A DNA stretch of 64,000 nucleotides from Tretioscincus oriximinensis (GCA_022410635.1 JAJVDF010000261.1:1363621-1427620), one strand, 5' to 3'; shown: positions 20,866-32,593, counted from the first letter of the stretch. Notes: generated from the sequence alone by a model not told the origin. Program-made: numbers and translations.

Positions 20866-21785
20866 TTTCATCATTTTTTCCTTCTTTCCTTCCTTACTCA
20901 CTTCCACCTATTTTCCTTCCTTCCACCTTCCTTCCATCTTTCCTTCCTTCCTTCCTCCCTCCCTTCCACCTTCCTTCCATCTTTCCTTCCTTCCTCCCCC
21001 CCTCCCACCTTCCTTCCATCTTTCCTTCCTTCCTCTCTCCCTTCAACCTTCCTTCCATCTTTCCTTCCTTCCTCCCTCCCTTCCACCTTCCTTCCATCTT
21101 TCTTTCCTTCCTCCCTCCCTTCCACCTTCCTTCCATCTTTCCTTCCTTCCTTCCTCCCTCCCTTCCACCTTCCTTCCATCTTTCCTTCCTTCCTCTCTCC
21201 CTTCAACCTTCCTTCCATCTTTCCTTCCTTCCTCCCTCCCTTCCACCTTCCTTCCATCTTTCCTTCCATCTTTCCTTCCTTCCTCCCTCCCTTCCACCTT
21301 CCTTCCATCTTTCCTTCCTTCCTTCCTCCCTCCCTTCCACCTTCCTTCCATCTTTCCTCCTTCCTTCCTCGTCCCTCTCCCCCCCTCATCTTTCCTCCCT
21401 TTGTCTTTCTTTCCCTCCTTTCTTCTTCCTTTCCTTCCTCCCTCCGTCCTTCCTCCCCTCCTTCCACCTTCCTTCCATCTTTCCTTCCTTCCTCTCTCCC
21501 TTCCACCTTCCTTCCATCTTTCCTTCCTTCCTCCCTCCCTTCCACCTTCCTTCCATCTTTCTTTCCTTCCTCCCTCCCTTCCACCTTCCTTCCATCTTTC
21601 CTTCCTTCCTTCCTCCCTCCCTTCCACCTTCCTTCCATCTTTCCTCCTTCCTTCCTCCCTCCCTTCCACGTTCCTTCCATCTTTCCTTCCTCCCTCCCTC
21701 CCACCTTCCTTCCATCTTTCTTCCTTCCTCCCTCCCCTCCACCTTCCTTCCATCTTTCCTTCGTTCCTCCCTTCAACCGTCCTTC
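20866..21785. repeat. 0.9-kb polypyrimidine minisatellite
   Basis: The plus strand is almost entirely C and T. The basic unit is 39 bp (CCTTCCATCTTTCCTTCC, then TCCCTCCCTTCCACCTT), with 43-bp variants that carry one extra CTTC; successive CATCTTT marks lie at 20936, 20979, 21018, 21057, 21096 and 21135. Stop codons need purines, so the pyrimidine strand stays open in all three frames for over 300 codons, and the purine strand stays open too. These long frames are not genes. The tract sits directly beside the SMARCAL1 promoter. Confidence 0.95.
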
Positions 21786-21892
21786 AAAATCAGTTTCCAA
21801 GTTATTGTTCTTATGGTCCAAAATCCCGTAACAAATAAATAGCCCAATAAGACAAAAACATTTGAAGTTTAAACTTGCTTTGCAAGTAGACC

Positions 21893-23320
21893 AGGTCTAC
21901 AGATCTGTACTGGGACCCTTGCTTTTCAATATATTCATAAATGATCTGGATGCCGAGGTAAATAGTGAAGTAGCCAAGTTTGCTGACGACACTAAACTGT
22001 TCAGGATAGTGAAAACTGAAAATGATTGTAAGGCACTCCAGAGTGATTTATTGAAATTGGGTCAGTGGGCATCAAAGTGGCAAATGCACTTCAATTTAAG
22101 CAAGTGCAAAGTCATGCACATTGGGGCAAAGAACCCCAACTACTCCTACCANCTGATGGGAACCAAGCTTTCTGTAACCGAGCAAGAAAAGGATCTTGGG
22201 ATGTTAGTGGACAATTCAATGAAAATGTCAACCCAGTGTGCAGCAGCAGTAGCAAAAAAGGCAAATTTCATGTTGGGGAGAATTAGGAAAGGAATCGAAA
22301 ACAAGTCAGCAAATGTTGTTTTGCCTCTTTATAAATCTGTGGTGAGGCCACATTTGGAATACTGTGTTCAATTCTGGTCACCACATCTCAAGAGGGATAT
22401 TTTGGAACTGGAGAAGGTGCAGAAAAGGGCAACAGAAATGATCAAGGGTCTGGAGCACCTCCCTTACGAAGCAAGGCTGCAACGTCTGGGCCTCTTCAGC
22501 CTTGAAAGGAGACGTTTGAGGGGTGATCTGATTGAAGTGTACAAAATCATGCATGGGATCGACAGGGTGAATAGAGAAAAAATGTTTTCTCTATCACACA
22601 ACACAAGGACCAGAGGGCACTCCTTAAAGAGGAGTACGGATAGCTCAGTTGCTTAAGAACTCGTCTCTNGCCTGGGAGATNGGGTTTCAAAGCCCTGTGT
22701 GGGACGTGGGGAGGGGTGAGCACCTTCCACTAGCCTGTAGCTCTAGCCAACCCAGCTATTCGAAAGCATGGATTGCAAGAAATTGTAACTGACTGCAAGT
22801 AGATACATGGGAACCAGCAGAGCCTGGTGGGGAAGATAGAATGTCAGTCTTCGGGCAAAATATATCCTTGTAAGCCGCTTTGAGTCCCTTTGAAAGGTGA
22901 GAAAAGCGGGATATAAGAACCAAGTTCTTCTTCTTCTTAAAACTGTTGGGTAGAAAAGTGAGAACAGACAAAGGAAAGTATTTTTTCACNCAGAGGGTCA
23001 TCGGCCTGTGGAATTTACTTCCTGAAGAGGTAGTGGTAGCTAATAGCTTGGCTAGTTTCAAGACAGGACTAGACAGGTTTATGGACACCAAGGGTATAAA
23101 TGGATACTAGGATGGATGTCTGGATGTTGCCTCCGGGATGGAGCAACAGGCAGGACTCCTGAAATACCATTTGCAGGGTGTTATGAACAGGAGCATATTT
23201 TGCTTTCCTCTGTTTGGACTGCCCAGGTGCATCTGGTGGGCCTCTGTGTGACACAGAATGCTGGACTTGATGGGCTGTGGCCTGATCCAGTATGGCTCTT
23301 CTTATGTTCTTATGTACATA
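21893..23320 (+). mobile_element. CR1 LINE, 5'-truncated, split by a SINE
   Basis: The open segment encodes the C-terminal half of a CR1 reverse transcriptase: SVLGPLLFNIFINDLD, the catalytic FADDTKLF (21970s), WQMHFNLSKCKVMHIG, and RPHLEYCVQFWSPHLK to RDILELEKVQKRATEMIKGL. It runs in one frame to about 22630, where a SINE (22632-22937) interrupts it. CR1 sequence then resumes (AACTGTTGGGTAGAAAAGTG) through the 3' UTR to the terminal TTCTTATGTTCTTATGT repeat. No endonuclease domain is present and the element is inactive. Confidence 0.9.
22632..22937 (+). mobile_element. tRNA-derived SINE nested in CR1
   Basis: The head is GGATAGCTCAGTTGCTTAAG (A box TAGCTCAGTTGC) and GGGTTTCAAAGCCC (B-box-like). 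The body passes through GTGAGCACCTTCCACTAGCC and GAGAAAAGCGGGATATAAG, and the tail is (TTC)n. The CTTAAA of the CR1 target is repeated at both ends (CCTTAAAG before, TTCTTAAAAC after), a short target-site duplication. This fixes its insertion as later than the CR1. Confidence 0.88.
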
Positions 23321-23368
23321 TAAGTTGCCAGCTTAATTTGATCTGTTTGTCTGGGCTGCTGAAACAAA

Positions 23369-25530
23369 NTGGCTCAGATTCAGCCTGGCTTGCACGTATC
23401 TGCTGATTTTAGTCATGTTATTACCAGGTTTATATTCTTTTGTTCTCGTAAGAAATTCGGGGTTTACCTCTCTCCATTTTACTTGTGAGTCATTGAGTTT
23501 GATTAGGTTTCCATGTATTTTATTTTTGTTCACAAACATCTTTAAGGGATGGGCAGTATTTCTATGAACCAAACATTTTCCATTGTCATGGTTCCAAGTT
23601 GCATTTCTGCTTGCTTTTCTACATAGTTCCTTCACAATAACAATCCCCAGCAGGTTCATGAAACTGGCAGCAGGAGGAGAAGCAGCCAAAAAGATGAGTA
23701 AAATGGAGCTTTGCTGTGCGTAATGTGTGAAAAAACATCAGCTGTCACTTCCAGTTCTGCTCCAAAACTGACGATGGTTTAAAATAATGTGATCATTGCC
23801 TCAATTTTAAGAAGAAAAACAGTATATAGTTTCATGAATTCATCATTATATGCCTCAGTGTAAATAGCTAACATTGATATTTGGTAAAAACAGATTTTCT
23901 TTTAATAACTTATTTCTTTCACTTGACCTAACCTGTTTTAAAGATAAATCTGAGTTAGTTGTAATATTACAATAGATACAGTTGGGTGAAAATTTAAATT
24001 AAAGACTGAGTCTATTCAGTTTTACTTCTGGAGAAAATTTACAATCCAATATTCTTCTTGTGTGCATTTCTACAGAAGTCAGTTCTTCAGGCCTTTCTCA
24101 TTTGATTGAATTTTCATAGGGAAGAAGATTGTGGTAGCTGAACACTGTGGGTGAACTTCCTCTTACTTCTGGAGTAGTCCAACTCACACTGTCTGAAGAC
24201 CAGTCCACTTGTTAACCTTTCTGTCACATTTTAGGGGAGGGAGGCACGGATAGCTCAGTTGCTTAGGAATTCGTCTCTTGCCTGGGAGATGGGGTTTCAA
24301 AGCCCTGTGTTGGAAGTGGGGAGGGGTGAGCACCTTCCACTAGCCTATAGCTCTAGCCAACCCAGCTATTCGAAAGCATGAATTGCAAGAAATTGCAACT
24401 GACTGCATGTAGATACATGGGAACCACCAGAGCCTGGTGGGGAAGATAGNTGGCTCAGATTCAGCCTGGCTTGCACGTATCTGCTGATTTTAGTCATGTT
24501 ATTACCAGGTTTATATTCTTTTGTTCTCGTAAGAAATTCGGGGTTTACCTCTCTCCATTTTACTTGTGAGTCATTGAGTTTGATTAGGTTTCCATGTATT
24601 TTATTTTTGTTCACAAACATCTTTAAGGGATGGGCAGTATTTCTATGAACCAAACATTTTCCATTGTCATGGTTCCAAGTTGCATTTCTGCTTGCTTTTC
24701 TACATAGTTCCTTCACAATAACAATCCCCAGCAGGTTCATGAAACTGGCAGCAGGAGGAGAAGCAGCCAAAAAGATGAGTAAAATGGAGCTTTGCTGTGC
24801 GTAATGTGTGAAAAAACATCAGCTGTCACTTCCAGTTCTGCTCCAAAACTGACGATGGTTTAAAATAATGTGATCATTGCCTCAATTTTAAGAAGAAAAA
24901 CAGTATATAGTTTCATGAATTCATCATTATATGCCTCAGTGTAAATAGCTAACATTGATATTTGGTAAAAACAGATTTTCTTTTAATAACTTATTTCTTT
25001 CACTTGACCTAACCTGTTTTAAAGATAAATCTGAGTTAGTTGTAATATTACAATAGATACAGTTGGGTGAAAATTTAAATTAAAGACTGAGTCTATTCAG
25101 TTTTACTTCTGGAGAAAATTTACAATCCAATATTCTTCTTGTGTGCATTTCTACAGAAGTCAGTTCTTCAGGCCTTTCTCATTTGATTGAATTTTCATAG
25201 GGAAGAAGATTGTGGTAGCTGAACACTGTGGGTGAACTTCCTCTTACTTCTGGAGTAGTCCAACTCACACTGTCTGAAGACCAGTCCACTTGTTAACCTT
25301 TCTGTCACATTTTAGGGGAGGGAGGCACGGATAGCTCAGTTGCTTAGGAATTCGTCTCTTGCCTGGGAGATGGGGTTTCAAAGCCCTGTGTTGGAAGTGG
25401 GGAGGGGTGAGCACCTTCCACTAGCCTATAGCTCTAGCCAACCCAGCTATTCGAAAGCATGAATTGCAAGAAATTGCAACTGACTGCATGTAGATACATG
25501 GGAACCACCAGAGCCTGGTGGGGAAGATAG
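23369..25530. repeat. perfect 1081-bp tandem duplication
   Basis: Copy 1 is 23369-24449 and copy 2 is 24450-25530, at an exact offset of 1081. I found no difference between them in the stretches I compared. Both begin with an ambiguous base followed by TGGCTCAGATTCAGCC and end inside a SINE at GGTGGGGAAGATAG. The SINE is cut at the end of copy 1 and continues normally after copy 2. Each copy contains the same 106-codon minus-strand open frame (23689 and 24770 downward, starting MAASPPAASFMNLLGIV), which I do not recognise. The content is otherwise AT-rich and featureless. Confidence 0.95.
24240..24449 (+). mobile_element. tRNA-derived SINE, cut off by the duplication junction
   Basis: Same head and body as the copy at 25321-25625 (GGATAGCTCAGTTGCTTAGG...), stopping abruptly at GGGGAAGATAG where the second copy of the 1081-bp unit begins. 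The missing 3' third exists only after the second copy. Confidence 0.9.
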
Positions 25531-25625
25531 AATGTGAGCCTTTGGGCAAAATATATCCTTGTAAGCCACTTTGAGTCCCCTTGAAAGGTGAGAAAAGCGG
25601 GGTATAAGAACCCAGTTCTTCTTCT
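25321..25625 (+). mobile_element. tRNA-derived SINE, full length
   Basis: Complete copy: A box TAGCTCAGTTGC, B-box-like GGTTTCAAAGCCC, the body, then GAGAAAAGCGGGGTATAAG and the (TTC)n tail ending near 25625. It is the reference copy for this family in the window. Confidence 0.88.
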
Positions 25626-27820
25626 ATTTAGCAACCATGCAGCAAAAAACCAACCAACTGAAAAGGTAACTTTCTCCTTATAGTCTCAGTTCTAGGTACA
25701 GAGTCCCAGAGAGCAGGAATTACTTGGAAANTACTGAGTCAAGTCCAAGTTCCAACTTTATTCCTCTCTGTAGGCCTAATCCTAAGCAGCAACAGCAGGT
25801 CACAGATTCTGGTAGTAATGTTCTGAAATTAAGAACTCTTTCTTACTGCAATTAGATAAAAAGATCTGGAAACGTACCTTGAAGTTAACCTTGCATGGTC
25901 AACTTTAAAGTAATGAGGCAACTAGCAATGTGAATATAGCATTCCAGATGTTTACATCCATCTTTTGAGAGCAGAAAGCATCTGGAAAAAGGCCACAACA
26001 GTGGATCGATTAATAAAAAGAGACTGGATTCCTGGATTGATTAATAAAAAGAGACTGCCTGTCATACCTGGAATCAAAAATAAAAAAAACCCTTTTGAAC
26101 AGAGCAGAGTTGTTTCAGTATCATCAAGTGTCTTTTCTTTAGTCATTTCATATTTAGGACTATGGGTTTATGCAAAACTTTTTAATAGTACTATATACAA
26201 AACCATTGAGGTGCACTCAGGCATTATTTGCTGGTGAGCGTTTGCCTACACTTCATGTGGACATTCTTTTATAATTTTATTTTCTTTTGTACAATTTGGA
26301 TTTTATAGACTTACGTTCTAGAGGAATGGATTAAATTTTCATTTTATAGATGTAATATACTACTTTCTGTTCTGCAATATTCACAACTTTTTATTACTTT
26401 TCTGAGACCTTTTGTTGTTTAGTTTGGGTTTTTTTTTCATTTGGATGGCATTTTTGTTCTCTAGACAAACTCTACATGCATCCATTGCTTGCTTATCCTG
26501 TTATTTTAGGATATTCTGGAATAAAGTACTGGGTGGACTACGTAGGGCTCCAATCCTATGAAATCCTAGGGTTTTCAGGATTACAGGAAAGTCCACATTT
26601 GGAGTTTTCCTGGCTAATTTGAGAGATGTAACCCTAGGAATGCTTTATTTCAGAATATTCATGGTCTATTTTGAACTATCCAATAATAGAAGAATGTGCA
26701 AGTGAAATCTGGATGCAGTCACATAAGCAATCCAACTTCAAAGTTACTGTGACACAGATAACTGTTATTAGAGTTCATTCATCTTGAAATTATGGCTGTC
26801 AGTCAGTATCAAAATCCAGCCTTTCTCAGGGAAATATCTTTTGGGTTGCTGAATTATGTACTTTTACCTCAAGGGAATGTGCAGTTTCTTGGGAATTGGT
26901 TGAACATCACATTACTGAGTTGACAAACCATCACAAAGCATCTTCATTCCTGGCAGGATTAAATTTCAGTTTATCAACCTTTATCTATCCCATGATTGCT
27001 TCCAAACACCAGATCAGCACTGCTTCCCTTTCTCAACTGACTCAGCTAGATCAGAAAGACCTAGTTAGGTGTTATCAGCGTGTCAATGACACCTAATTCT
27101 GTATCCTCTGATGACCTTATTCAGTAGTTTCAAATCAACTACTGAACAGTATGAGAGGTAATATATGTCCTTGAGGCATCCCACACAATACTTGTGCACA
27201 CAATATAATCAGCAAATTATATCTGTAGTATTGTCTGATCCTCTATCTTCCTAGTATTTCTGTAATTCAGTTTCTGATAGTATTGTTATAACATATTTGA
27301 CTGTTTTAGTTAGTAAATTAATTTTGAATTTGTTCATTGAATAGAATGGACAAATGCCTGATCTGATAGACTTTATTTTATACTAGTGTCTCTATTCAGG
27401 CACTACTGAGTGTCATTTTACACAAACTATATAAGCTAACTTGAGTGACTTATGTATTTCTGGAGAATGGAGACAAAACTACAGGAGATCCAAGACTGGA
27501 AGCTGATGATTTGGTATGCAAAATAATGTTGCTTTTTTCAATTTATGGGAAATGTTTTCATTGTAGACCAAACCAAAGAAGCCTGCATGAAAGCTACATG
27601 GCAGATGTATGGAGAATTAGAACTTATAGATTCAGTGGAAGAGAGCAGCTTGCATTATGTTGGTTAGTAGAGAGAAAAATCTGCTGTTTAATCTCTAGAA
27701 TAATTGGACTTCACTAGAAATGGACAGAATTCGTTTCTCTCTAATTTACTTGGGAACTGACCCAAATCAGGTCATCATCCAAAATATGGCCAAACCAAAA
27801 AGAAGCCTGCCTGAAGCATG
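25626..27820. other. intergenic, one small inverted-repeat element
   Basis: AT-rich, with no gene. A probable small MITE spans 26511-26658: its ends are ATATTCTGGAATAAAG (26511-26526) and the complement of CTTTATTTCAGAATAT (26643-26658), 15 of 16 matching. Nothing else is recognised. Confidence 0.5.
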
Positions 27821-27999
27821 GGAACATTGTNTTCTGTGCCCAGGGTGAGAGCCTCAGCTGCCCATCTTCAGAGACCCTGCTCCTGAACTGGTGGTACTCA
27901 CCACTGAAAGGAGGGCAAGGACTACGCGATCTGCCTATTCCTCTGGTTGTTGTTTTTAAATTGTGTGTGCGTGCGTGTGCATGTGTGTGTGTTTATATT

Positions 28000-28690
28000 A
28001 TTTTAAATTGGATGTGGGATGGGTCCTGCTCAGTCCTTCATGGCATCCGTGACAACTATGGGGCTATCTCAATATGTTACTGGCCCAGCACATAGAGCAG
28101 GACATACTCTTGATCTGGTTTTTTCCACAGAGCGAACTGGTAAGGATTCATTGATAGGAGGGCTAGCGGTAAGCTCGTTGTCATGGATGGATCATTCCCT
28201 GGTGGGATTTAGACTTACAGTGATGGCTCCTCCTTGCAAGAATGAGAGACCCATTCAGATTGACCGCCCCCAGAGATTTATGGAATCCAAGCGATTCCTG
28301 AATGCTCTGGGGGATTTCCCGTTTGGCTTGGATAGCGCTCCTGTCAAAGCTCTAGTCTCCCTTTAGAATCAGGAGATGACCAGGCTTATTGACNCGATCG
28401 CTCCCAAGTGCCCTCGGCATATATCTGGAACCCGTAGAGCACCCTGGTATTCTGGGGNGTTAAGGGTGATGAAACAGGAAGGCCCACAGCTGGAGTGCAG
28501 GTGACGCAGTTTCTTCCCCCCCCCCCCCACCTTCAGATATTGATTGTTACTGCTTTAAAATGTAGATTTTGCATTTTTATTGTTGTTGCCACCCTGAGAC
28601 CTTCGGGTATGGAGCGGGGTACAAATGTAAATAAATAAATGAATGAATAAATAAATAAATAATATAATATAATATAATATAATAGGCAAA
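28000..28690 (+). mobile_element. L2/CR1-clade LINE fragment (endonuclease end)
   Basis: An open segment (about 28019-28366) encodes MGLSQYVTGPAHRAGHTLDL and SWMDHSLVGF, the C-terminal part of an AP endonuclease of the L2/CR1 group (the GHTLDL and DH motifs). It then reads PKCPRHISGTRRAPWYS in a broken frame. A CCCTGAGACCTTCGGGTATG tail with (AAAT)n closes it at 28590-28650, followed by (TATAA)n. Most of the reverse transcriptase is missing, so this is an internally deleted copy. Confidence 0.7.
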
Positions 28691-29845
28691 TTTACATTGG
28701 AAATCTTCTGTTGCATCTGAAAGTATCCCCTTGTCTCACCTTTCATCCATGGTTTTCTTGGCTTGTGACTGTAGCTTCTTCTATTTATTTTGCACCCACA
28801 ACACTACCTGCCTCCAATCTCCTCCCTTCTCATCTTGGGCTTGCAACCTTCTCACCTTTCTAGCTGTGGATAAGATTTATAGCTTCCAAGAATATGGATT
28901 CACTTATGTTTATATGCATTGCTTTCTGGGAGGGTTTATGAATTTTGTGTGAGCTAATCAGAGACATGTATATGTCTGGCCATAGTGGCCCAGCCAGACT
29001 TGAAATGGCTGATGTAATATGTAGCTTTGGTACATTACGGGACAGAAAATCAAGAAAGCAAAATCAGTCAAACCAGTTCTTTGCAAACAGGCAGGAATAG
29101 CAACTTATTATCAAGCTAACCTTTGAATGACTATTTTGCTTACATTTCTATATTATTTCATTTATTACCCATTACTAGCCCCAACTCAGTTCTTTAAAAA
29201 ATGGGAGAGATCAAATGATCATTTTTAATAAGAAAAATATATGTGTTTCTGGAATGGTTTTGCATCAAACATGATTGGAGAATTCCAGAACTGCATTGAA
29301 ATATGCATTTCAAATACATAAATTGTTTCATCTTTGTAATAAGGTTAAGACACATTGGATAGAATTAGAACTTAAAGAACAACTAGAAGTTTTTTTTAAA
29401 AAAATCCTTATATACTACACTTCAAACAGANTGTGAAATTGAGGACACCTGTTGTTTTGTATAACATTACTAGTGTGTGCATGCTTAGCTTACTTATAAT
29501 ATAAATATATGGGCAGCTTTAAAGAAAAATACATTGTTGGATTTCCCACATTTTTTTCTCTAGTTTCTCTGCCAAAATAATTTGCCGCCCTACACATAAT
29601 AAAACCTCGCACTTAGGAAACTGTATTTCTCCCTTAACTTCTTATGAATTGTAACTGATGCTTGGGACATCATTCACTAAAATTATATCAACCCTACTGT
29701 CCTGTGTCTATTGGAGTTGGAAACTAAATACTTCAATGTGGGTACTGCAGCTTGGGTTAGATAAGACCCTATGTAGCCTGTTTGCACAGGTCTCAGGGAT
29801 TAGTAACACAACATATTTAATATGTTATAGATGTGTTGTAACATC
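28691..29845. other. intergenic, no feature seen
   Basis: AT-rich sequence with no exon, RNA gene or repeat that I recognise. Confidence 0.4.
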
Positions 29846-30105
29846 TAAGAAGTGACTTGATTGAAATGCATCAATCATGCATGGTATGGATAGAAGAAAA
29901 AATAAAAAATGAAGAACCAAGGAACATTTTATGCAACGGGAGAGTTAAGTGAACTAACAAGGGGAAGTATTTTTTTCATATACCAGATCATTAGGCCATA
30001 ACCAGTAATCTGGGTGGTTTTGAAGAAAAAAATGGAAATGACTACTGCAAATGGTGTCCAGGTGCAGACTCTGTTTTAGAAAGAAAGACTGGATGCTACA
30101 TAAGA
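29846..30105 (+). mobile_element. very degraded CR1 fragment
   Basis: Residual CR1 blocks in order: AGTGACTTGATTGAAATGCA and ATCATGCATGGTATGGATAG (compare GATCTGATTGAAGTG and ATCATGCATGGGATCGAC at 22530-22560), then an AGATCATTAGGCCATA region. No coding potential. Confidence 0.5.
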
Positions 30106-30125
30106 ACAGGTTACTTCTCTAACAT

Positions 30126-30362
30126 TTGTTAACATTTGTGTACCCTGTCTTATTACCTCCATTGGAGACGATGGGCGTTTTGGTGCACTTGGGTCACTTT
30201 CACCTGGCCTTTGGCTGGAGAAATGTCTTTTTGCTTCCCACCTTTGGATACTGTTTTTATACTGTTTTTAATTTGTCAATTTTTAATTGTTGTTTTATGG
30301 GTGGCTGCCTGAAGAACTTCAGGTATAGGGCAGGGTATAAGTACAAATAAATAAATAAAATA
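30126..30362 (+). mobile_element. L2-like tail
   Basis: An old fragment ending GCCTGAAGAACTTCAGGTAT, then GGGCAGGGTATAAGTACA and (AAAT)n, the shared L2/SINE 3' end. Confidence 0.55.
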
Positions 30363-30399
30363 CATTTGCAAGGAATCGAGAGCAGATGAAAGCTTTGTT

Positions 30400-30770
30400 T
30401 TCTGCTTGAGATGCTCAGAAACAAATGATGGACCACTGTCCATCCCATCTTCATGCCCCTTTTCACTTCTTTCTCCTTATCGATGGAACTTGCTTCATAC
30501 CTGTCTTCACTCTTCTCTCACCCTGGTGTCTTTCAAAACTCAATTAAAAACATTCTTCTTCACCAGGGTTTTTAGCAGTCCTTACTAACAACCTCCTTTC
30601 AAAGAGTATATATATCTTTATTTTGTATTAATACTTTGCTGTTGTTTTGTTGCTTTAAATATTGTAAATATTTTATTTTCTATTTTGTATTTAATATTCT
30701 TTGTACAGTAGTGCTAACTACATGGTCACTACTATATAGATAAATAATAAGAAGAATGTTATTGTCTGAT
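30400..30770 (+). mobile_element. 3' end of a second L2-like LINE family
   Basis: A short open segment reads SFKTQLKTFFFTRVF, which resembles the last residues of L2-type ORFs (FK.QLKT.LF). The 3' tail TGTACAGTAGTGCTAACTAC leading to TATAGATAAATAATAAGAA resembles that at 61460-61502, so the two belong to one family distinct from the CCGCCCTGAGACC-tailed one. Confidence 0.5.
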
Positions 30771-30801
30771 GCAGCAGAGTTTCACTTACATTTTTGGGGT
30801 A

Positions 30802-31170
30802 CATTAGAACATAAGAAGAGCCATATTGGATCGGGCCAGAGTCCATCCAGTCCAGCATTCTGTGTCACACAGAGGCCCACCAGATGCACCTGGGCAGTCC
30901 GAACAGAGGGAAGCAAAATATGCTCCTGTTCATGACTCCCTGCAAATGGTATTTCAGGAGCACTACCTGTTGCTACATCCCGGAGGCAGCACCCAGACAT
31001 CCATCCTAGTACCCATTTATACCCTTGGTATCCATAAACCTGTCTAGTCCTGTCTTGAAGCTATCCAAGTTGTTAGCTACCACCACCTCTTCAGGAAGTA
31101 AATTCCACAGGCCGATGACCCTCTGGTGAAAAAATACTTTCCTTTGTCTGTTCTCTTGTCAGTTCTGTAT
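30802..31170 (-). mobile_element. CR1 3' end
   Basis: Reverse-strand CR1 3' UTR: AACATAAGAAGAGCCATATT, CCACCAGATGCACCTGGGCA, then CCACCTCTTCAGGAAGTAAA. It matches 22930-23320 in reverse and is severely 5'-truncated, as usual for CR1. Confidence 0.85.
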
Positions 31171-32010
31171 TCAGAAATAGCCCTACATGCAACCAGCCCT
31201 AAAAGGTGACATTCCCCCCTGTAAATGTTCTGCTACAAAAAGTTGCTCTGAGATGTAAACATGTTAGTTTTCCATGCAGTGTAAGAGATGAGAAGAATAG
31301 GCATAACATAGTGTATCACATTGAAATATGGACAGATCTTAAACAATGCTCCTTCAAAGGCAAAAAACAGAAAAAAAACCTCAGCAAGTAGTAACAAAAG
31401 TGTTCATCAAAGTACACGTGTTGTTACTTTTTCAAAAGGGATGTGGCTGGCAGGACAGGGAGTCGATCTGCTAAGGTTTAGTGCCTGGAGTGAAAAAGGA
31501 TTGCTTTGTAAAGCATTTGATCCTGCATAAAAAAAGATTGAGCAAAAGCCTGAGATGGAATTTATTTGAATGACTTAGATCCAAAAAAGAATCCTTTTCA
31601 GAACTGAAAATGGAACAGAAAAGTAGCATTAGATGGGAGAACATTTTGTTTTACAGGCCGTTAGCTGTAATCTGGACCCCACCAAATGAGAAGTATTATG
31701 ATCTTACATAAACCTGTCTTCAAAAACATTTTGCTCTTTTACTTTTTTATCTTTTCTATACACAAACAAATTTGCTGTGCTACTTTAGTTGCTATAAAAG
31801 TTTAAAAAAAAACAATTGCATGAAACAATTATATCTTTATGCTCAACATTTGCAGATGTACACTTTTTTGCGATACTAAAATCTGAAAATACACGACTCT
31901 TCAAACTTGTTCCACATTCTAAATCACCGCAAAAATTCGTGCTTATAGGAGGGAAAAAACAACATAGGTATACTTTCAAGCCATGTGGCACTCGGATAGA
32001 TATTGTAGAT
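31171..32010. other. intergenic, no feature seen
   Basis: AT-rich. Nothing is recognised. Confidence 0.4.
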
Positions 32011-32593
32011 CAGGGATCCTCAAATATTTTAAACTGAGAGCCAGTTTGGTGTAGTGGTTGAGTGTTGGACTCATACCTGGTAGTCTCCTGGCTCAATTCC
32101 CCACTCCTCTTACGAAAGCCAGCTGGGTGACCTTGGGCCAGTCACAGTTCTTTGAACTCTCTCAGCCCCACCTACTCCACATGGTGTCTGTTGTGGAGAA
32201 AGCAACAAAAGCTATGTGCACCACCCTATGGTTGGCCACCCTGAGACCTTCAGGTATAGGGCGGGATACAAATACAAATAAATAAATAAAAATAAACGGG
32301 GCCAGTTCANTGTCCCTCAGACCGTTGGAGTGCCGGACTGTAGTTTAAAAAAAGCTATNAACAAATTCCTATGAACATTGCACATATCTTATCTGAATCC
32401 CAATTCCTCTACTAGATGCATCTGAAGAGGCTGGAAGGGAGGAGGGAAAGGGGGAGGAGGGGAGAAAAGAAGGGAAAGAGAGAGGGAGCTCAGGAAAGGA
32501 AGGAGGGAGGGAAGCAGCTGGTGCTGTTGCGGGCTGGATAAATGTCCTTGGCGGGCTGCGTGTGGCCCTCGGGCCTTATTGTGAGGACCCCAA
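32011..32593. mobile_element. hAT-like MITE interrupted by a SINE
   Basis: The left end CAGGGATCCTCAAATATT (32011) and right end GTGAGGACCCC (to about 32593) form imperfect inverted repeats. The interior ends GCGGGCTGCGTGTGGCCCTC, a GGCC-rich terminus common in hAT-type MITEs. A plus-strand SINE sits 25 bp inside the left end, and a GGGAGG-rich purine stretch fills 32430-32520. An 8-bp target duplication could not be confirmed. Confidence 0.5.
32036..32297 (+). mobile_element. full-length L2-tailed SINE
   Basis: Starts GAGAGCCAGTTTGGTGTAGT, with a B-box-like GGCTCAATTCCCCACTCC. It passes through TGGGCCAGTCACAGTTCTTT, then GGTTGGCCACCCTGAGACCT, and ends (AAAT)n. It is inserted in the hAT-like element. 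Confidence 0.85.

Noticed and set aside
20866..21785. CRISPR-like array (regular repeats)
   Set aside because: No unique spacers; it is a simple-sequence satellite in a vertebrate genome.
20712..21842. Overlapping reading frames of 236-376 codons on both strands (Pro/Ser/Phe-rich and Lys/Glu/Gly/Arg-rich)
   Set aside because: They are produced by the 39-bp polypyrimidine satellite, whose strands lack stop codons by composition; no conserved domain.
22632..22760. tRNA gene (A and B box seen)
   Set aside because: The tRNA-like head continues into a SINE body and recurs several times in the window with the same body; it is a retroposon, not a tRNA gene.
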